A stretch of DNA of 64,000 bases, taken from the NCBI RefSeq assembly GCF_008369165.1, contig NZ_VOBA01000001.1, positions 620,001-684,000 on the forward strand, read 5' to 3'. This DNA comes from Dietzia sp. ANT_WB102. Lineage in GTDB: Bacteria; Actinomycetota; Actinomycetes; Mycobacteriales; Mycobacteriaceae. Below the pieces are notes generated by a model. The model was not told the origin of the DNA. It ran no database searches and saw nothing but the letters and a program-made list of their open reading frames with translations. A program made the translations under genes and the position numbers. Shown in pieces: positions 10,264 to 20,106 of the stretch. Numbering within the stretch: the first letter of the stretch is position 1; the number at the start of each line of letters is the position of its first letter.

Positions 10264-13254
10264 GTGAGCAACAGCGACCAGACCGTCACCGGAGTGCATT
10301 CCGACAGCGGTTCGCAGTCCGACACCGGACCGGCCCACCGCTACGGAGCCGCCCTGGCCGGCCAGATCGAGTCGCGCTGGCAGACCGAATGGGCCGCGCG
10401 CGGCACGTTCGAGGCCCCGAACCCGGTCGGCCCCCTCGCGGACCCCGACGGAGCTGCACCGCCAGAGAGCAAGTTGTTCGTCCAGGACATGTTCCCGTAC
10501 CCCTCGGGCGCCGGACTGCACGTCGGGCACCCGCTCGGGTACATCGCCACCGACGTCTTCGCCCGCTTCAACCGGATGCTGGGCACTAACGTCCTCCACA
10601 CCCTCGGATACGACGCGTTCGGCCTGCCTGCAGAGCAGTACGCGGTGCAGACCGGACAGCACCCGCGGGTGACGACCGAGTCCAACATCGCCAACATGGA
10701 GCGTCAGCTCGGTCGCCTCGGATTGGGACACGACCGCCGCCGCGTGTTTGCCACCACCGACACCGATTTCTACCGCTGGACCCAATGGATCTTCCTGCAG
10801 ATCCATGGATCCTGGTACGACCCCCAGGCCCCTGCCCGCACCACAGACGGACGCGAGCACCCCACACGGACTGGCCGCGCCAGGCCCCTCTCCGAGCTCA
10901 TCGAACAGTTCGCCTCCGGAACCCGCCCCCTCCCGGGTGAACATGCCGGTCGGGACTGGGCGGAGCTGTCGCGCGCAGAGCAGGAGAAGGTCCTCGACGC
11001 CCACCGACTGGTGTACCTCTCCGATTCCACCGTCAACTGGTGCCCGGGACTCGGTACCGTGCTGGCCAACGAGGAGGTCACCGCCGAGGGACGCTCCGAG
11101 CGCGGCAACTTCCCCGTCTTCCGCAAGAACTTCTCCCAGTGGATGATGCGGATCACCGCATACGCCGACCGTCTGGTCGATGATCTAGACAGGCTCGATT
11201 GGACCGACAAGGTCAAGTCCATGCAGCGCAACTGGATTGGGCGCTCGCAGGGCGCCCGCGTGCGCTTCTCGGTGGCCGACGAGCCCATCGAGGTCTTCAC
11301 GACCCGCCCGGACACGCTCTTCGGCGCCACCTACATGGTGCTGTCGCCCGAGCACCCGCTGGTCGACGAGCTGGCCGGACCATTCTGGCCTGAGCTTCCC
11401 GGCGGCGAGCGTGACGAGCGGTGGACCGGCGGCCACTCCTCTCCCGCCGAGGCCGTGGTGGAGTACCGCCGCCGTGCGGCACGTAAGTCTGACCTGGAGC
11501 GACAGGAGAACAAGGAGAAGACCGGCGTTTTTCTCGGCGTCCACGCCGTCAACCCGGTCAACGGCGAGCAGATCCCCGTATTCGTGGCTGACTACGTGCT
11601 CATGGGGTACGGCACCGGCGCGATCATGGCCGTGCCGGCCCACGATTCCCGCGACCACGAGTTCGCCACCGCCTTCGGGCTGCCGATCACCCAGGTCGTG
11701 GCCCCCGCCGATGGCTCGCAGATCGACGTGCAGTCCGAGGCGTACACCGGTGACGGCGTGGCCGTGAACTCGACCAACTCTGGCGGTCTCTCGCTCGACG
11801 GGCTCGCCGTGGACGAGGCCAAGACCGCCACTATCGACTGGCTCGAGGGCCAGGGCACCGGCGAGGGCACCATCCAGTACAAGCTGCGGGATTGGCTGTT
11901 CGCCCGCCAGCGCTACTGGGGCGAGCCGTTCCCGGTGGTGTACGACGCGGACGGTGTGCCCCACGCTCTGCCCGACGAGATGCTGCCCGTTGAACTGCCG
12001 GAAGTCGAGGACTACAAGCCTGTCTCGTTCGACCCTGACGATGCCGACTCGGTCCCGTCGCCACCCCTGGCCAAGGCCACCGAGTGGATGACCGTGGAGT
12101 TGGATCTGGGGGACGGGCTGCAGACCTACACCCGTGACGCCAACGTCATGCCCAACTGGGCCGGCTCGAGCTGGTACCAGTTGCGCTACATCGACCCCAC
12201 CAACTCCGAGCAATTGTGCGCGCTGGAGAACGAGCGCTACTGGACCGGGCCCCGGCCTGAGATCCACGGGCCCGATGACCCGGGCGGAGTAGACCTCTAC
12301 GTGGGCGGCGTCGAGCACGCGGTGCTGCACCTGCTTTACTCGCGGTTCTGGCACAAGGTGCTGTTCGACCTGGGGCACGTCACCAGCGAGGAGCCCTACC
12401 GCCGGCTGTACAACCAGGGATACATCCAGGCCTTCGCCTACACCGACGCCCGAGGCGTGTACGTTCCGGCGGACGAGGTGGAAGAGCGCGACGGCACGTT
12501 CTACTGGACCGGTGGCGACGGCGACGGATCCCAGGTGTCGCAGGAGTACGGAAAGATGGGCAAGTCGCTCAAGAACTCCGTCTCCCCGGATGAGATCTGC
12601 GACTCCTACGGCGCTGACACCCTGCGCGTGTACGAGATGTCCATGGGGCCCCTCGACACCTCACGGCCCTGGGCCACCAAGGACGTCGTGGGCGCGCACC
12701 GCTTCCTGCAGAGACTGTGGCGCGTCGTGGTCGACGAGGTCACCGGCGATGTCCGCGTGACCGATGGCGAGCCGGACGAGGACGTGCTCAAGGCGCTGCA
12801 CAAGGCTATCGCCGGGGTGCGCGACGACTTCGCCGAGCTGCGCGACAACACGGCGATCGCCAAACTCATCGAGTACGTCAACACCCTGACCAAGACCTAT
12901 CCCACGGACGGGCCGGGTGCCCCGCGGTCGGTCGTCGAGCCGCTGGTGCTCATGGTTGCGCCCGTCGCCCCGCACATCGCGGAAGAGCTGTGGTCCCGGC
13001 TCGGGCATACCGGCTCGCTCGCCCACGGTCCGTTCCCCGAACACGATGAGGCCTACCTCACCGAGGACTCGGTCGAGTACCCGGTTCAGATCAAGGGCAA
13101 GGTGCGTTCCCGCATCACCGTCCCCGCCGACGCTTCTCCCGCGGACGTCGAGGCCGCGGCTCTGGCCGACGCAAAGGTTCAGGAGAACCTCGGTGGTGCG
13201 GCGCCCAAGAAGGTCATCGTGGTGCCGGGCAAAATGATCAACATCGTGCCCTGA
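10264..13254 (+). CDS. leuS: Leucyl-tRNA synthetase
   Basis: A 996-residue class Ia synthetase charging tRNA-Leu. The HIGH-type motif is HVGH at 86-89, inside [16 protein letters not shown]. The KMSKS-type loop is KMGKS at 764-768. The editing CP1 insert is present ([16 protein letters not shown]), followed by the [16 protein letters not shown] catalytic segment and an anticodon-binding C-terminus ending in [11 protein letters not shown]. It is slightly longer than typical because of lineage-specific inserts. The GTG start at 10264 is preceded by GGGAG. No T-box or other leader element could be recognised in the 190 bases between the IS and the start. Confidence 0.97.
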   Translation: MSNSDQTVTGVHSDSGSQSDTGPAHRYGAALAGQIESRWQTEWAARGTFEAPNPVGPLADPDGAAPPESKLFVQDMFPYPSGAGLHVGHPLGYIATDVFARFNRMLGTNVLHTLGYDAFGLPAEQYAVQTGQHPRVTTESNIANMERQLGRLGLGHDRRRVFATTDTDFYRWTQWIFLQIHGSWYDPQAPARTTDGREHPTRTGRARPLSELIEQFASGTRPLPGEHAGRDWAELSRAEQEKVLDAHRLVYLSDSTVNWCPGLGTVLANEEVTAEGRSERGNFPVFRKNFSQWMMRITAYADRLVDDLDRLDWTDKVKSMQRNWIGRSQGARVRFSVADEPIEVFTTRPDTLFGATYMVLSPEHPLVDELAGPFWPELPGGERDERWTGGHSSPAEAVVEYRRRAARKSDLERQENKEKTGVFLGVHAVNPVNGEQIPVFVADYVLMGYGTGAIMAVPAHDSRDHEFATAFGLPITQVVAPADGSQIDVQSEAYTGDGVAVNSTNSGGLSLDGLAVDEAKTATIDWLEGQGTGEGTIQYKLRDWLFARQRYWGEPFPVVYDADGVPHALPDEMLPVELPEVEDYKPVSFDPDDADSVPSPPLAKATEWMTVELDLGDGLQTYTRDANVMPNWAGSSWYQLRYIDPTNSEQLCALENERYWTGPRPEIHGPDDPGGVDLYVGGVEHAVLHLLYSRFWHKVLFDLGHVTSEEPYRRLYNQGYIQAFAYTDARGVYVPADEVEERDGTFYWTGGDGDGSQVSQEYGKMGKSLKNSVSPDEICDSYGADTLRVYEMSMGPLDTSRPWATKDVVGAHRFLQRLWRVVVDEVTGDVRVTDGEPDEDVLKALHKAIAGVRDDFAELRDNTAIAKLIEYVNTLTKTYPTDGPGAPRSVVEPLVLMVAPVAPHIAEELWSRLGHTGSLAHGPFPEHDEAYLTEDSVEYPVQIKGKVRSRITVPADASPADVEAAALADAKVQENLGGAAPKKVIVVPGKMINIVP

Positions 13255-13270
13255 CGGGCGCCCGGGCCGC

Positions 13271-13657
13271 TCAGGCGCTGCGGACGAATACGACAGACGA
13301 CGACATGAGTAGGTATGCCGTAGTGACCATCCACATCGCATAGGTCGCGTACAGCCAGGGGCGCCACCGGATGTGCTGGTTCCATCGCCGGTAGGTCGTC
13401 ACGCCGGACATCACGGCCAGGCCGATCGACAGCAGCAGCGGCAGCACGACCACCTCCACGCGGTCGGCCGTGAGGCACAGGGCCCGGCCGTCCGCGCATT
13501 CGTCGCTGATGCCACCCTGGATCATCACGATCACCGCCGCCAGGGCCACGACCGCGACCACGGACAGCAGCACATACCGGAAGGCCAGGACGCCCTGACG
13601 CTCATTGCGCTCGAGGCGTTCGAGTGGGTCGTCGATATCCCCGTGATCGTTCGACAC
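13271..13657 (-). CDS. Small membrane protein of unknown function
   Basis: A 128-residue protein with a short acidic N-terminus (SNDHGDIDDPLERLERNERQ) and three predicted membrane spans: FRYVLLSVVAVVALAAVIVM, VVVLPLLLSIGLAVMSGV and a C-terminal TAYLLMSSSVVFV segment. Two cysteines (DECADGRALC) lie in the first inter-membrane loop and could form a disulfide. The GTG start at 13657 lies six bases after the stop of the short-chain dehydrogenase, so it is probably the last gene of that operon. I do not recognise the family. Confidence 0.68.
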   Translation of the reverse strand: MSNDHGDIDDPLERLERNERQGVLAFRYVLLSVVAVVALAAVIVMIQGGISDECADGRALCLTADRVEVVVLPLLLSIGLAVMSGVTTYRRWNQHIRWRPWLYATYAMWMVTTAYLLMSSSVVFVRSA

Positions 13658-13662
13658 GATGC

Positions 13663-14559
13663 CTACTCGCCGACGAATCCGTTGTGACCACCCGCCGCGG
13701 CCACCTCGTCTACTGTCTCGATCCCCAACTGCTCGTCGGTCACCGGTGGGAAGAGCGGGCCCCCGCCGAACGCACCTCGGTGCGAGAGAGGCATCTCGCC
13801 GTCGTCGTTCCTTATGCCGTTCTCGCGACCGTACTCGGCCGTGATGACGGTCGAACCGCTCATCCGGGCCAGGTCGGGGTCGTCGGCGAGTGCGGCGATC
13901 ACGCGTCCGACGAACGTCGGGTCCTCCGCGCGGTCCAGCGGGAAGCCGTTGAAGTCGTCCATCCCCAGCGACAGCAGCAACTCGGTGCGGATGAGGCCGA
14001 GCCACAGCGAGAGAGTCGACACCCCGGTGCCGGCGAGTTCGGGCGCCATGTCGGACGCCATCTTGTCCAGGGCTGTCTTGCTCATCCCGTAGAGCACGGT
14101 GTGGAACGGGGCGCGCGACCCGAACGAGGAGATGTTGACCATCAGGCCGGAACCCTGCGGCACCATCACCTTGGCGGCCTCGCAGCAGGCGACGTAGTGG
14201 GCGCGCAGCCCGACCCCCATGAGGGCGTCCCAGTCCGTGGCCGGGCGCTCCCAGAACTTGCCGTTGAACCCCATGAACCCCTTGGGGTTGGTCCACACAT
14301 TGTTGACCAGCAGGTCCAGGCGCCCGGTCTCGGAGACGATCCGGGCGACGACGGCGAGGATCTCCTCGTCCCGGGAGTGGTCGCATTCGAGTGGGCGTAT
14401 CTGGCCCGGGGCGCCGGAGGCTGCCTCGATGGTGCCCTGCAGCCGCTCGGCCGACCGCCCGGTGACGTAGACGGTCCACCCCGCGTCGGCGAGCGCGGTG
14501 GCCACCCCGCGACCGACGCCGCGGCTGCCGCCGGTGACCAAGGCGACACGGGCGCTCAT
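13663..14559 (-). CDS. Short-chain dehydrogenase/reductase (DHRS1-like)
   Basis: A 298-residue classical SDR with the cofactor motif TGGSRGVG (residues 9-16), an NNV motif near 86, a catalytic serine near 144 and the YGMSK pair (Y157, K161). The extra C-terminal part (about 230-298), containing SHRGAFGGGPLFPP, makes it longer than the usual 250 residues and resembles the DHRS1 subgroup. The substrate is unknown. Its start overlaps the stop of the upstream NTF2-like gene (ATGA), indicating coupled translation. Confidence 0.85.
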   Translation of the reverse strand: MSARVALVTGGSRGVGRGVATALADAGWTVYVTGRSAERLQGTIEAASGAPGQIRPLECDHSRDEEILAVVARIVSETGRLDLLVNNVWTNPKGFMGFNGKFWERPATDWDALMGVGLRAHYVACCEAAKVMVPQGSGLMVNISSFGSRAPFHTVLYGMSKTALDKMASDMAPELAGTGVSTLSLWLGLIRTELLLSLGMDDFNGFPLDRAEDPTFVGRVIAALADDPDLARMSGSTVITAEYGRENGIRNDDGEMPLSHRGAFGGGPLFPPVTDEQLGIETVDEVAAAGGHNGFVGE

Positions 14560-15086
14560 GAGTCCGCTCCAGCGGTCGCGGCCACGGGCTCGACCGTGAC
14601 ATCAGGGAAGGTGACGGTCGCGTCGTCCAGGCTTCTGGTGATCGACCAACCCGGGGTGAACAGGCACTCGGCCATCACCCAGCGGCCGCCCTCAAGCACG
14701 TAGACGTCCGAGTACTCACCCGTGGAGAGGGTCTCGGTGCCCTTGTCCCGGTCGACCTGTCGGAAGTGGAGAGTCCAGGTTCCGGTGGCCCGTCGTGGCG
14801 GGCTGCTCGGTCCGCCGTCCTCCACGGTGATCGAGGGCATGAACCCGTGGTGCATATCGAGGATCCGTGGGCCGCCGTCCTCGGCCGTCGCCAGCGCGAT
14901 CTGACGGAAGATCCCGACCATCGTGTCGGGGTCGGTTCGCCCGAGGGGGCCGAAGTCCAGCACCCCGCCGGTGGCCACGAAGCAGGAACGAAAACCCTCC
15001 GGGTCCTTGGCGTCGCAGGCCCGCCAGTACCGGTACTTGAGCTGTTCGATCGCCTCGCGGGCGCGGACTATCTCCTCATGCTGCAT
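14556..15086 (-). CDS. SnoaL-like (NTF2-fold) protein
   Basis: About 176 residues with the SnoaL_4/NTF2-like pattern: an N-terminal helix EAIEQLKYRYWRACDAKD, FVATGGVLDFG, the conserved MHHGFMPSI and the closing WVMAECLFTPGWS. Members include ketosteroid isomerases, polyketide cyclases and dehydratases, and many have no known reaction. ATG 15086 (QHEEIVRAREA) is used; an in-frame GTG at 15095 would add three residues. It is the first gene of a three-gene minus-strand operon (this gene, SDR, membrane protein) and faces a second SnoaL-like gene only 24 bases away. Confidence 0.78.
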   Translation of the reverse strand: MQHEEIVRAREAIEQLKYRYWRACDAKDPEGFRSCFVATGGVLDFGPLGRTDPDTMVGIFRQIALATAEDGGPRILDMHHGFMPSITVEDGGPSSPPRRATGTWTLHFRQVDRDKGTETLSTGEYSDVYVLEGGRWVMAECLFTPGWSITRSLDDATVTFPDVTVEPVAATAGADS

Positions 15087-15110
15087 AGGACTCACGTTAG
15101 CGTAGGGGGC

Positions 15111-15545
15111 ATGAGCCGAACACTGGTCGAACTATCCGATCGCTGGGACCTGCAGGACCTCGTCACCAGGTACGCAACCTGCATCGACTCGCGAGACTTC
15201 GACGGTCTGGATCGGGTGTTCACCCCGGACGCCCGCGTGAGTTACACCGCCTCCGGCGGGCCGGACGACGACTACCCGGTGATCCGCGCCTGGCTGGCGG
15301 AGATGCTGCCGATCTTCGCCGCCACCCAGCACCTCATGGGCAACCTCGATGTGCGCCTCGACGGCGACTCGGCCACCGGGCGGGTGATGTGCTTCAACCC
15401 GATGGCACTGAAGCCGGTCGAGGAGAAAGACCAGCAGGTGTTCTTCTACGGACTCTGGTACGCGCTCGAGTTCGTCCGCACGGACGCCGGATGGCGGATC
15501 GCCCGCCTCACCCAGCAGCAGGCGTTCCACCACAACCTGCCTTGA
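15111..15545 (+). CDS. SnoaL-like (NTF2-fold) protein, divergent from its neighbour
   Basis: A 144-residue NTF2-fold protein: LSDRWDLQDLVTRYATCIDSRDFDGLDRVFTPDA is the standard N-terminal helix and strand, then HLMGNLDVRLDGD and a WRIARLTQQQAF end. No function can be assigned beyond the fold. With only 24 bases between it and the opposing gene start at 15086, the two NTF2-like genes must share a very compact divergent promoter region, and short or leaderless transcripts are likely. Confidence 0.75.
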   Translation: MSRTLVELSDRWDLQDLVTRYATCIDSRDFDGLDRVFTPDARVSYTASGGPDDDYPVIRAWLAEMLPIFAATQHLMGNLDVRLDGDSATGRVMCFNPMALKPVEEKDQQVFFYGLWYALEFVRTDAGWRIARLTQQQAFHHNLP

Positions 15546-15831
15546 CGCCGCCGGTTGCGGTGGAGTGGTGTGAACTTCGCGGTGGCCGCTGTCCGACCGC
15601 GCTGTTACGGTGAGTCCGTGCCGAAAGATGTACTGATGTGCTGGCGATGCCGACCGACGAGGTCCCGCATCGCCCACTTCGTTGTGGCGTAGTACAGATG
15701 ACGCGTGGGCCCGCCGGGATCAGGTGGGCCACTTTCGCCAGGCGATGCGGTCCGCGACGCAACCCGGGTCAACGCTCGTGACCCCACGGCTCGGAACAGG
15801 ACCGGGCCGCCTGACTGAGGAGAGTCCCCAG

Positions 15832-16554
15832 GTGACCGCAAGTCCCAACACCACCTTCCACGCGCTCGAGGACACGGACGTCCTTGTCAGTGCACGGTCG
15901 TTGGAGGAGTACACCGACATGTTCGGCCTGGTGGAGGCCGACCTGGGTGGACGCATCGTCGACTGCCCCGGTGGAGCGGCCAGTGCGGTGGCCGAGATCT
16001 GCGCGGCCGGTGGCGACGCGGTCGCGGTGGACCCGCAATACGCGCTCGGCGCGGATGAACTCCGTTCTCGGATCCTCGCGGACGTCGAGCGGTCACTCGA
16101 GCGGAAATTCGGGCACGAAGTCGACTATGACTGGGACGTCCGCGGCGGGGTCGTGGGACACGAGGTCATCCGCCGCTCGGCTGCAGACCGGATGCTGGCG
16201 GACCTCTCCGCCGCGCCCGAGCGGTACGTGGCCGGCGCCCTGCCATCATTGCCCCTGGCCAGCGACTCGGCCGACCTCGTGCTGTGCTCGCACTTGCTGT
16301 TCACCTATGCCGACCGCATGGATCTGGCCGACCACGTCGACTCGATCGTCGAGATGGCGCGCGTGGCGCCGGAGGTGCGGATCTACCCGCTCGTCGACCA
16401 CGCCGGCAATCCGCTGCCGGAACTTGTGCGCAGTGTGATCGCCAAACTGAAGAAGGAGCGACTGAGCTGCCGCATCGAGCCTGTGATCCGGCCGTTCCAA
16501 CTCGCCGCCACTACGCGGTTGGTGGTCGAGCGGACCAACCGCCAGCGACCCTAG
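15832..16554 (+). CDS. Putative class I SAM-dependent methyltransferase
   Basis: A 240-residue protein with a methyltransferase-like layout: a first-strand motif GGRIVDCPGGAASAVAEICAAG in place of the usual GxGxG, AVDPQYAL as the acidic end of strand 2, and SDSADLVLCSHLLFTY as the motif-IV region. The first glycine motif is weak, so it may act on an unusual substrate or be inactive. The GTG start at 15832 follows a GAGGAG about ten bases upstream. The 286 bases between the previous gene and this start hold no convincing gene. Confidence 0.62.
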   Translation: MTASPNTTFHALEDTDVLVSARSLEEYTDMFGLVEADLGGRIVDCPGGAASAVAEICAAGGDAVAVDPQYALGADELRSRILADVERSLERKFGHEVDYDWDVRGGVVGHEVIRRSAADRMLADLSAAPERYVAGALPSLPLASDSADLVLCSHLLFTYADRMDLADHVDSIVEMARVAPEVRIYPLVDHAGNPLPELVRSVIAKLKKERLSCRIEPVIRPFQLAATTRLVVERTNRQRP

Positions 16555-16611
16555 AGGCGGGCCATCGTTCGGGTTCGGCCCGATCGCGGTAGGGGGAGGC
16601 CGGGCCGGCTC

Positions 16612-17469
16612 TCACGGCTGATCGGCGGGCGCGAGCCGGAGAATCTCCTGCCCGGTGAACGGCGAGAGCTCGGCGCTCGCGACGAGAGGCTGCGGCCCGC
16701 CGACCTCGATGGTCTGGCCGGGCTGGAAGATGGTCCCTGTGGCCAGCGAGTAGGCCACGAGATTGCACATCTCCGCGTAGACCGCCGACGGTGGCGCGTC
16801 CACATCGAGCCTCTCTATATCCATCCGGCCGAATCGGCCCATCCCGCTGGTGTAGACGCACGACGTGGTGTCGGTCTGCATTCCCGCCCGCACACCGACG
16901 AGCGCCGGGGCCGGCACCGGATTGCCCGCGACGAGGTCGCGATATGGGCCAGCTGGCAGGGTCGCCGCGGCGCCGCCCACCGTGACGGCCACCGCTCCGG
17001 GCAGCGCGGTCAGTGCCGCGGTCACGGTCGACACCGCCAGTTCGCACCGAAGCGTGTCGAGTCGCGGATCCAGATACTCGGGTTCGCCCGGCTCGCCGTC
17101 GTCCCCGATGGGCCCCCACCGGAACGCCGCCACCACCACCTGGGACCGGTGAGATTCCACCACGGCCTCGCCCCCGTTCCAGGCCGCCAGGTCACGCGTG
17201 TACTGGACGGCCTCGGGCACGGGGGCGTCGACTGAGGACACGATGACGGTCGCGTCCTCGATGTAGACCGCCGTGGCGGGGTCGTCGTGGGATCCCCGCT
17301 CGACCTCGTACGAGCCCTCGAAGATCTCCGCGAGCAACTCGCCGACTTCGGTGTGGTCGGGGGCGGGCCGGTCGAGTAGGACGATCGCCACCGGTGTCTG
17401 CTTCCACGACAAGTCCTCGCCGGTCCGCGGATCGACGGCGGGCTGGTCGGGCTGTGGCGTCTCGGTCAT
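16612..17469 (-). CDS. DUF4261-like protein of unknown function
   Basis: A 285-residue soluble, acidic protein without signal peptide or membrane spans. The pattern TPVAIVLLDRPAPDHTEVGELL near the start and SGMGRFGRMDIERLDVDAPP toward the end resembles the DUF4261 family, where a GMxRxGRxE motif precedes the last strands. No catalytic residues or partner genes point to a role. It converges with the methyltransferase-like gene (57 bases apart) and is followed on the same strand by the HsaD-like hydrolase cluster. The family assignment is from memory and moderate. Confidence 0.6.
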   Translation of the reverse strand: MTETPQPDQPAVDPRTGEDLSWKQTPVAIVLLDRPAPDHTEVGELLAEIFEGSYEVERGSHDDPATAVYIEDATVIVSSVDAPVPEAVQYTRDLAAWNGGEAVVESHRSQVVVAAFRWGPIGDDGEPGEPEYLDPRLDTLRCELAVSTVTAALTALPGAVAVTVGGAAATLPAGPYRDLVAGNPVPAPALVGVRAGMQTDTTSCVYTSGMGRFGRMDIERLDVDAPPSAVYAEMCNLVAYSLATGTIFQPGQTIEVGGPQPLVASAELSPFTGQEILRLAPADQP

Positions 17470-17516
17470 GCTCCGAGGCTAACGCCTGTCCCCGCCCGGC
17501 CGGCCCCGCCTGCCGC

Positions 17517-18386
17517 TCAGTTGAGCAGGAAGTCGATCACGAGGCGCTCGAACTTATCCTTCTGCTCGATCATCGCCCAGTGACCACAGCGGGAGAATGC
17601 GTGGAGCTCGGCGCGAGGCAGCTGACGGAACGCGAAGTGGGCCTGTTCGTACGGAAGCATCCGGTCATCGCGGCCCCAGATGAGCATGGTCTCCTGCCGG
17701 ATCTGGGAGGCGCGGGCGTACAGCGGCGTATACGCGTTCTCGGGCTTGAGGATCGAACCGAAGACCGAGTACATGCGCTCGACGGCACCCGGCGCGGTGG
17801 CCGCCTCCGTGCGGGCGCGGATGAGGTCGTCGTCCACGACCTTCTTATTGCCGACCATCGTGTCGACCCACGCCGCCATGGCCTCGTCGGACGGGTTCGC
17901 CAGGAACTCGAACAGCCGGCGCGACCCCTCGCTGGGCTCCGGGGTGAACAGGGGTGCCGCGAGTCCGCCGGGGCCCATCAGCGCCATCTTGCGGACCCGG
18001 TGCGGGTAGGCGAGCGCGGTCTCGCAGGCGACGTTGCCCCCCATCGAGTTGCCGATGATGTCGACCTTCTCGATGCCCTTGGCCTCGCAGAACGCGTCGA
18101 TCGCCTCGGCGGCGATGAGGGGGTACGCCTTCTCCCACTCCAGGTCCGAGCTCTTCCCGAAACCCGGCATGTCCAGCAGGATGGTGTGGAAACGCTCGGC
18201 GAATACGGGGAAGTTGCCGGCGAAGTTGGACCACGCGGTCACGCCGGGGCCGGAGCCGTGCAGGAACAGGACGGGGACCGCGCTCTCGGGCTCGGCGAGG
18301 CTCTGCTCGCCCGCCTCGTGGTAGTGCAGCTCGAAGCGGCCGGCGGTGATGGTCTTGCTGGTGGACTCGAAGTCGAGGGCGCTCAT
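17517..18386 (-). CDS. HsaD-like alpha/beta hydrolase (meta-cleavage product hydrolase type)
   Basis: A 289-residue alpha/beta hydrolase with oxyanion segment FLHGSGPGVTAWSNF, nucleophile GNSMGG (S114), acid in WGRDDRML (D240/D241) and base in CGHWAMIEQ (H269). The lid has the MGPGGLAAPLFTPEPSEG pattern of C-C bond hydrolases such as HsaD and BphD, which cleave meta-fission products (for HsaD, 4,9-DSHA from steroid ring degradation). ATG 18386 begins MSALDFES; a longer frame upstream lacks support. A KstR-type operator sits 14 bases before the start codon, so regulation by the steroid repressor is likely. The exact substrate is inference. Confidence 0.82.
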   Translation of the reverse strand: MSALDFESTSKTITAGRFELHYHEAGEQSLAEPESAVPVLFLHGSGPGVTAWSNFAGNFPVFAERFHTILLDMPGFGKSSDLEWEKAYPLIAAEAIDAFCEAKGIEKVDIIGNSMGGNVACETALAYPHRVRKMALMGPGGLAAPLFTPEPSEGSRRLFEFLANPSDEAMAAWVDTMVGNKKVVDDDLIRARTEAATAPGAVERMYSVFGSILKPENAYTPLYARASQIRQETMLIWGRDDRMLPYEQAHFAFRQLPRAELHAFSRCGHWAMIEQKDKFERLVIDFLLN

Positions 18387-18399
18387 GGCCCCCACGGTA

Positions 18400-18415
18400 C
18401 TAGAACACGTTCTAG
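18400..18415. promoter_or_regulatory. KstR-type operator upstream of the HsaD-like hydrolase
   Basis: CTAGAACACGTTCTAG has seven-base arms that are exact inverted repeats around AC and fits the TnnAACnnGTTnnA consensus known for KstR, the TetR repressor of cholesterol catabolism. It lies 14 bases upstream of the hydrolase start codon, where bound repressor would block initiation. Other TetR-family acyl-CoA regulators use similar sites, so the cognate protein is not certain. Confidence 0.72.
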
Positions 18416-18444
18416 GAATCCCACCGTCGTCCGAAATTAAGTCA

Positions 18445-18480
18445 GCCGCGCGGGGAGTCCCTGAAACATCCCCGCGCGGC
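18445..18480 (-). terminator. Hairpin after the secreted lipase gene
   Basis: Arms 18445-18456 and 18469-18480 form a perfect 12-bp GC stem with a 12-base loop. Read on the minus strand it is followed by TGACTTAATTT. It separates the lipase transcript from the promoter and operator of the downstream hydrolase. Confidence 0.65.
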
Positions 18481-18665
18481 GATGACGAGACTCTAACTCG
18501 ATTATCCGCTGGGTGACAAGTCGGTAACAATCATGGCGCCGATCACACCCGCGTCGGTGGTGCCAATGCGATTAACGTGCACTTATGAAACGGCCTATAT
18601 GGACGCGCGGTGCAACAGGGGTAGCGGAGAGCCCACTTCCCGCCCCCGGCGCGCACGGCGCGGAA

Positions 18666-19868
18666 TCACCGCATCACCCGCTCGAGGAATGCGGTGGCGT
18701 CCGGGGTGGCCGCGTAGACGGTCCCGCTGTGATCCCGGTCCGGATAGACGTGGAGCTCAAGTGGTTGCTGGTTGAGGGTCATCTCGGCGGCGAGTGAGAG
18801 GGCCGAGGGCGCCGGAACATCCGTGTCGAGGAGGCCTTGGCCGAGGAACACCGGCCGGTCGTAGCCGATGGCCGGGGTGCCCATATAGCGCTGAAGGAGC
18901 CCGAAGACGTCGGGGATGTCCTTCAGTGGCCGGGTCAGCGTCTGCGAGACCTGGAAGTCGCCCACCTTCTCGCGCATCGCGCCATAGCAAAGAGTCTCAG
19001 CGGCGTCGACCATCTCGCGACCCTGCGGCGTGAGGAACTGATTGAGGTCCACCTCCGGGTGCTGGTCGCGGAACCCGGCGAGGATGTACATCGCGTAGAC
19101 GTTGAGCCCCGTCGGGAGCTGGACGGGCGGGAATCCGGGTCCGCCCCATTGGAAGAGGTGCTCGATGTTGGCCGGGGCGCCGGTCGCCACCACGCCGCGG
19201 TAGTCCAGCCCGGCCCGTGCGCCAAGTTCGGTGGCGCGGGTCGCCGTGACGAGCGCGGCTCCGGCACCCTGGGACTGGCCGACGAGTCCCCACGTGGCGG
19301 ACAAGGGCAGCCCGTCCGCGCGGGCGGCGATGAGTGAGTCGACGATCCCACGGGCCGCCACCTGGCCGTTGAGGTAGCTGAGCAGGCCGGGAGTTCCGAG
19401 TCCCACGTAGTCAGCGGCCACCACGGCGTAGCCCCGATCTAGCCAGTGGCCGAGGTATTCGGCGTCTCGTTCCGAGCGCGGCTGCGTCGATGGTGCGCAG
19501 TCGTCGCCGAGGCCGGTGGTGCCATGTGCCCACGCCACGACCGGCCAGCCACCCTCCGGAGGGGTGCCGTGTGGCAGGAACACCGCGGACGTGGCGATAG
19601 CGTTTCGGCCGTGCTGGTCGATCGTCCCGTACGCCTGCCGCACGGCCCTCCCGGCCTGTGGCAGCGAGAGTGCCGGGTCGAGCGGCACCATGGCGGCGGG
19701 CACACCGGGGGCCGGGACGGGCGCGTCCCACCGCCGGGTGTCGAGGCCGGACCACGACGGCGACGGCATTGCGTCGGCTGAAGCGGGGGCGGGGGAGACG
19801 GCCACAGGGGCAACCCCGACGAGGGCGCCGACGGCGACGGCGAGCGCCGCTGAGGTGAAGCGGTTCAT
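18666..19868 (-). CDS. Secreted lipase (LIP / secretory lipase family)
   Basis: A 400-residue exported hydrolase. The N-terminus is a Sec signal peptide (hydrophobic LAVAVGALVGVAPVAV, cleavage expected near ASA-DA at 30-33). The catalytic serine is in VGQSQG (S199). VAWAHGTTGLGDDCAP near 111-125 forms the oxyanion region, and the Asp is likely in GLLDTDVPAP and the His in DRDHSGTV. This matches the PF03583 secretory lipases common in mycobacteria and related genera, which release fatty acids from acylglycerols outside the cell. Start ATG 19868. A decayed copy of its 5' end lies at 20940-21000. Confidence 0.85.
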   Translation of the reverse strand: MNRFTSAALAVAVGALVGVAPVAVSPAPASADAMPSPSWSGLDTRRWDAPVPAPGVPAAMVPLDPALSLPQAGRAVRQAYGTIDQHGRNAIATSAVFLPHGTPPEGGWPVVAWAHGTTGLGDDCAPSTQPRSERDAEYLGHWLDRGYAVVAADYVGLGTPGLLSYLNGQVAARGIVDSLIAARADGLPLSATWGLVGQSQGAGAALVTATRATELGARAGLDYRGVVATGAPANIEHLFQWGGPGFPPVQLPTGLNVYAMYILAGFRDQHPEVDLNQFLTPQGREMVDAAETLCYGAMREKVGDFQVSQTLTRPLKDIPDVFGLLQRYMGTPAIGYDRPVFLGQGLLDTDVPAPSALSLAAEMTLNQQPLELHVYPDRDHSGTVYAATPDATAFLERVMR

Positions 19869-20038
19869 GGATCGAAGGTTAATCCGGTCGCGCCCGGCGC
19901 GCGGTGCGTCGGCGATTCCCCGCCTCACATGCTGGTGGACTTCGATATGGAACTGCTGGAGAGTCGGACGCTGGTCGGACGAGTGCACGAGCTCAGTTGC
20001 CTACCTGAGGTGCCGCGCCCAGGACCTCCCTCCCGAAG

Positions 20039-20057
20039 TTAGGGTAGCCTCACCTTA
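20039..20057. promoter_or_regulatory. IdeR/DtxR-type iron box
   Basis: TTAGGGTAGCCTCACCTTA matches 16 of 19 positions of the IdeR/DtxR consensus as I recall it (TTAGGTTAGSCTAACCTAA). It lies 50 bases upstream of the siderophore-interacting protein gene, the expected place for iron-dependent repression. Confidence 0.72.
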
Positions 20058-20106
20058 GGGGGCGAGGGTCGTTCCCTGCTATCGACACCGTGAAGGGAGA
20101 TCGACT

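Noticed and set aside
15619-15693. A 24-codon frame beginning MPKDVLMCWRCRP before the methyltransferase-like gene
   Set aside because: Too short, no good ribosome-binding site, and no conserved pattern; it could be chance.
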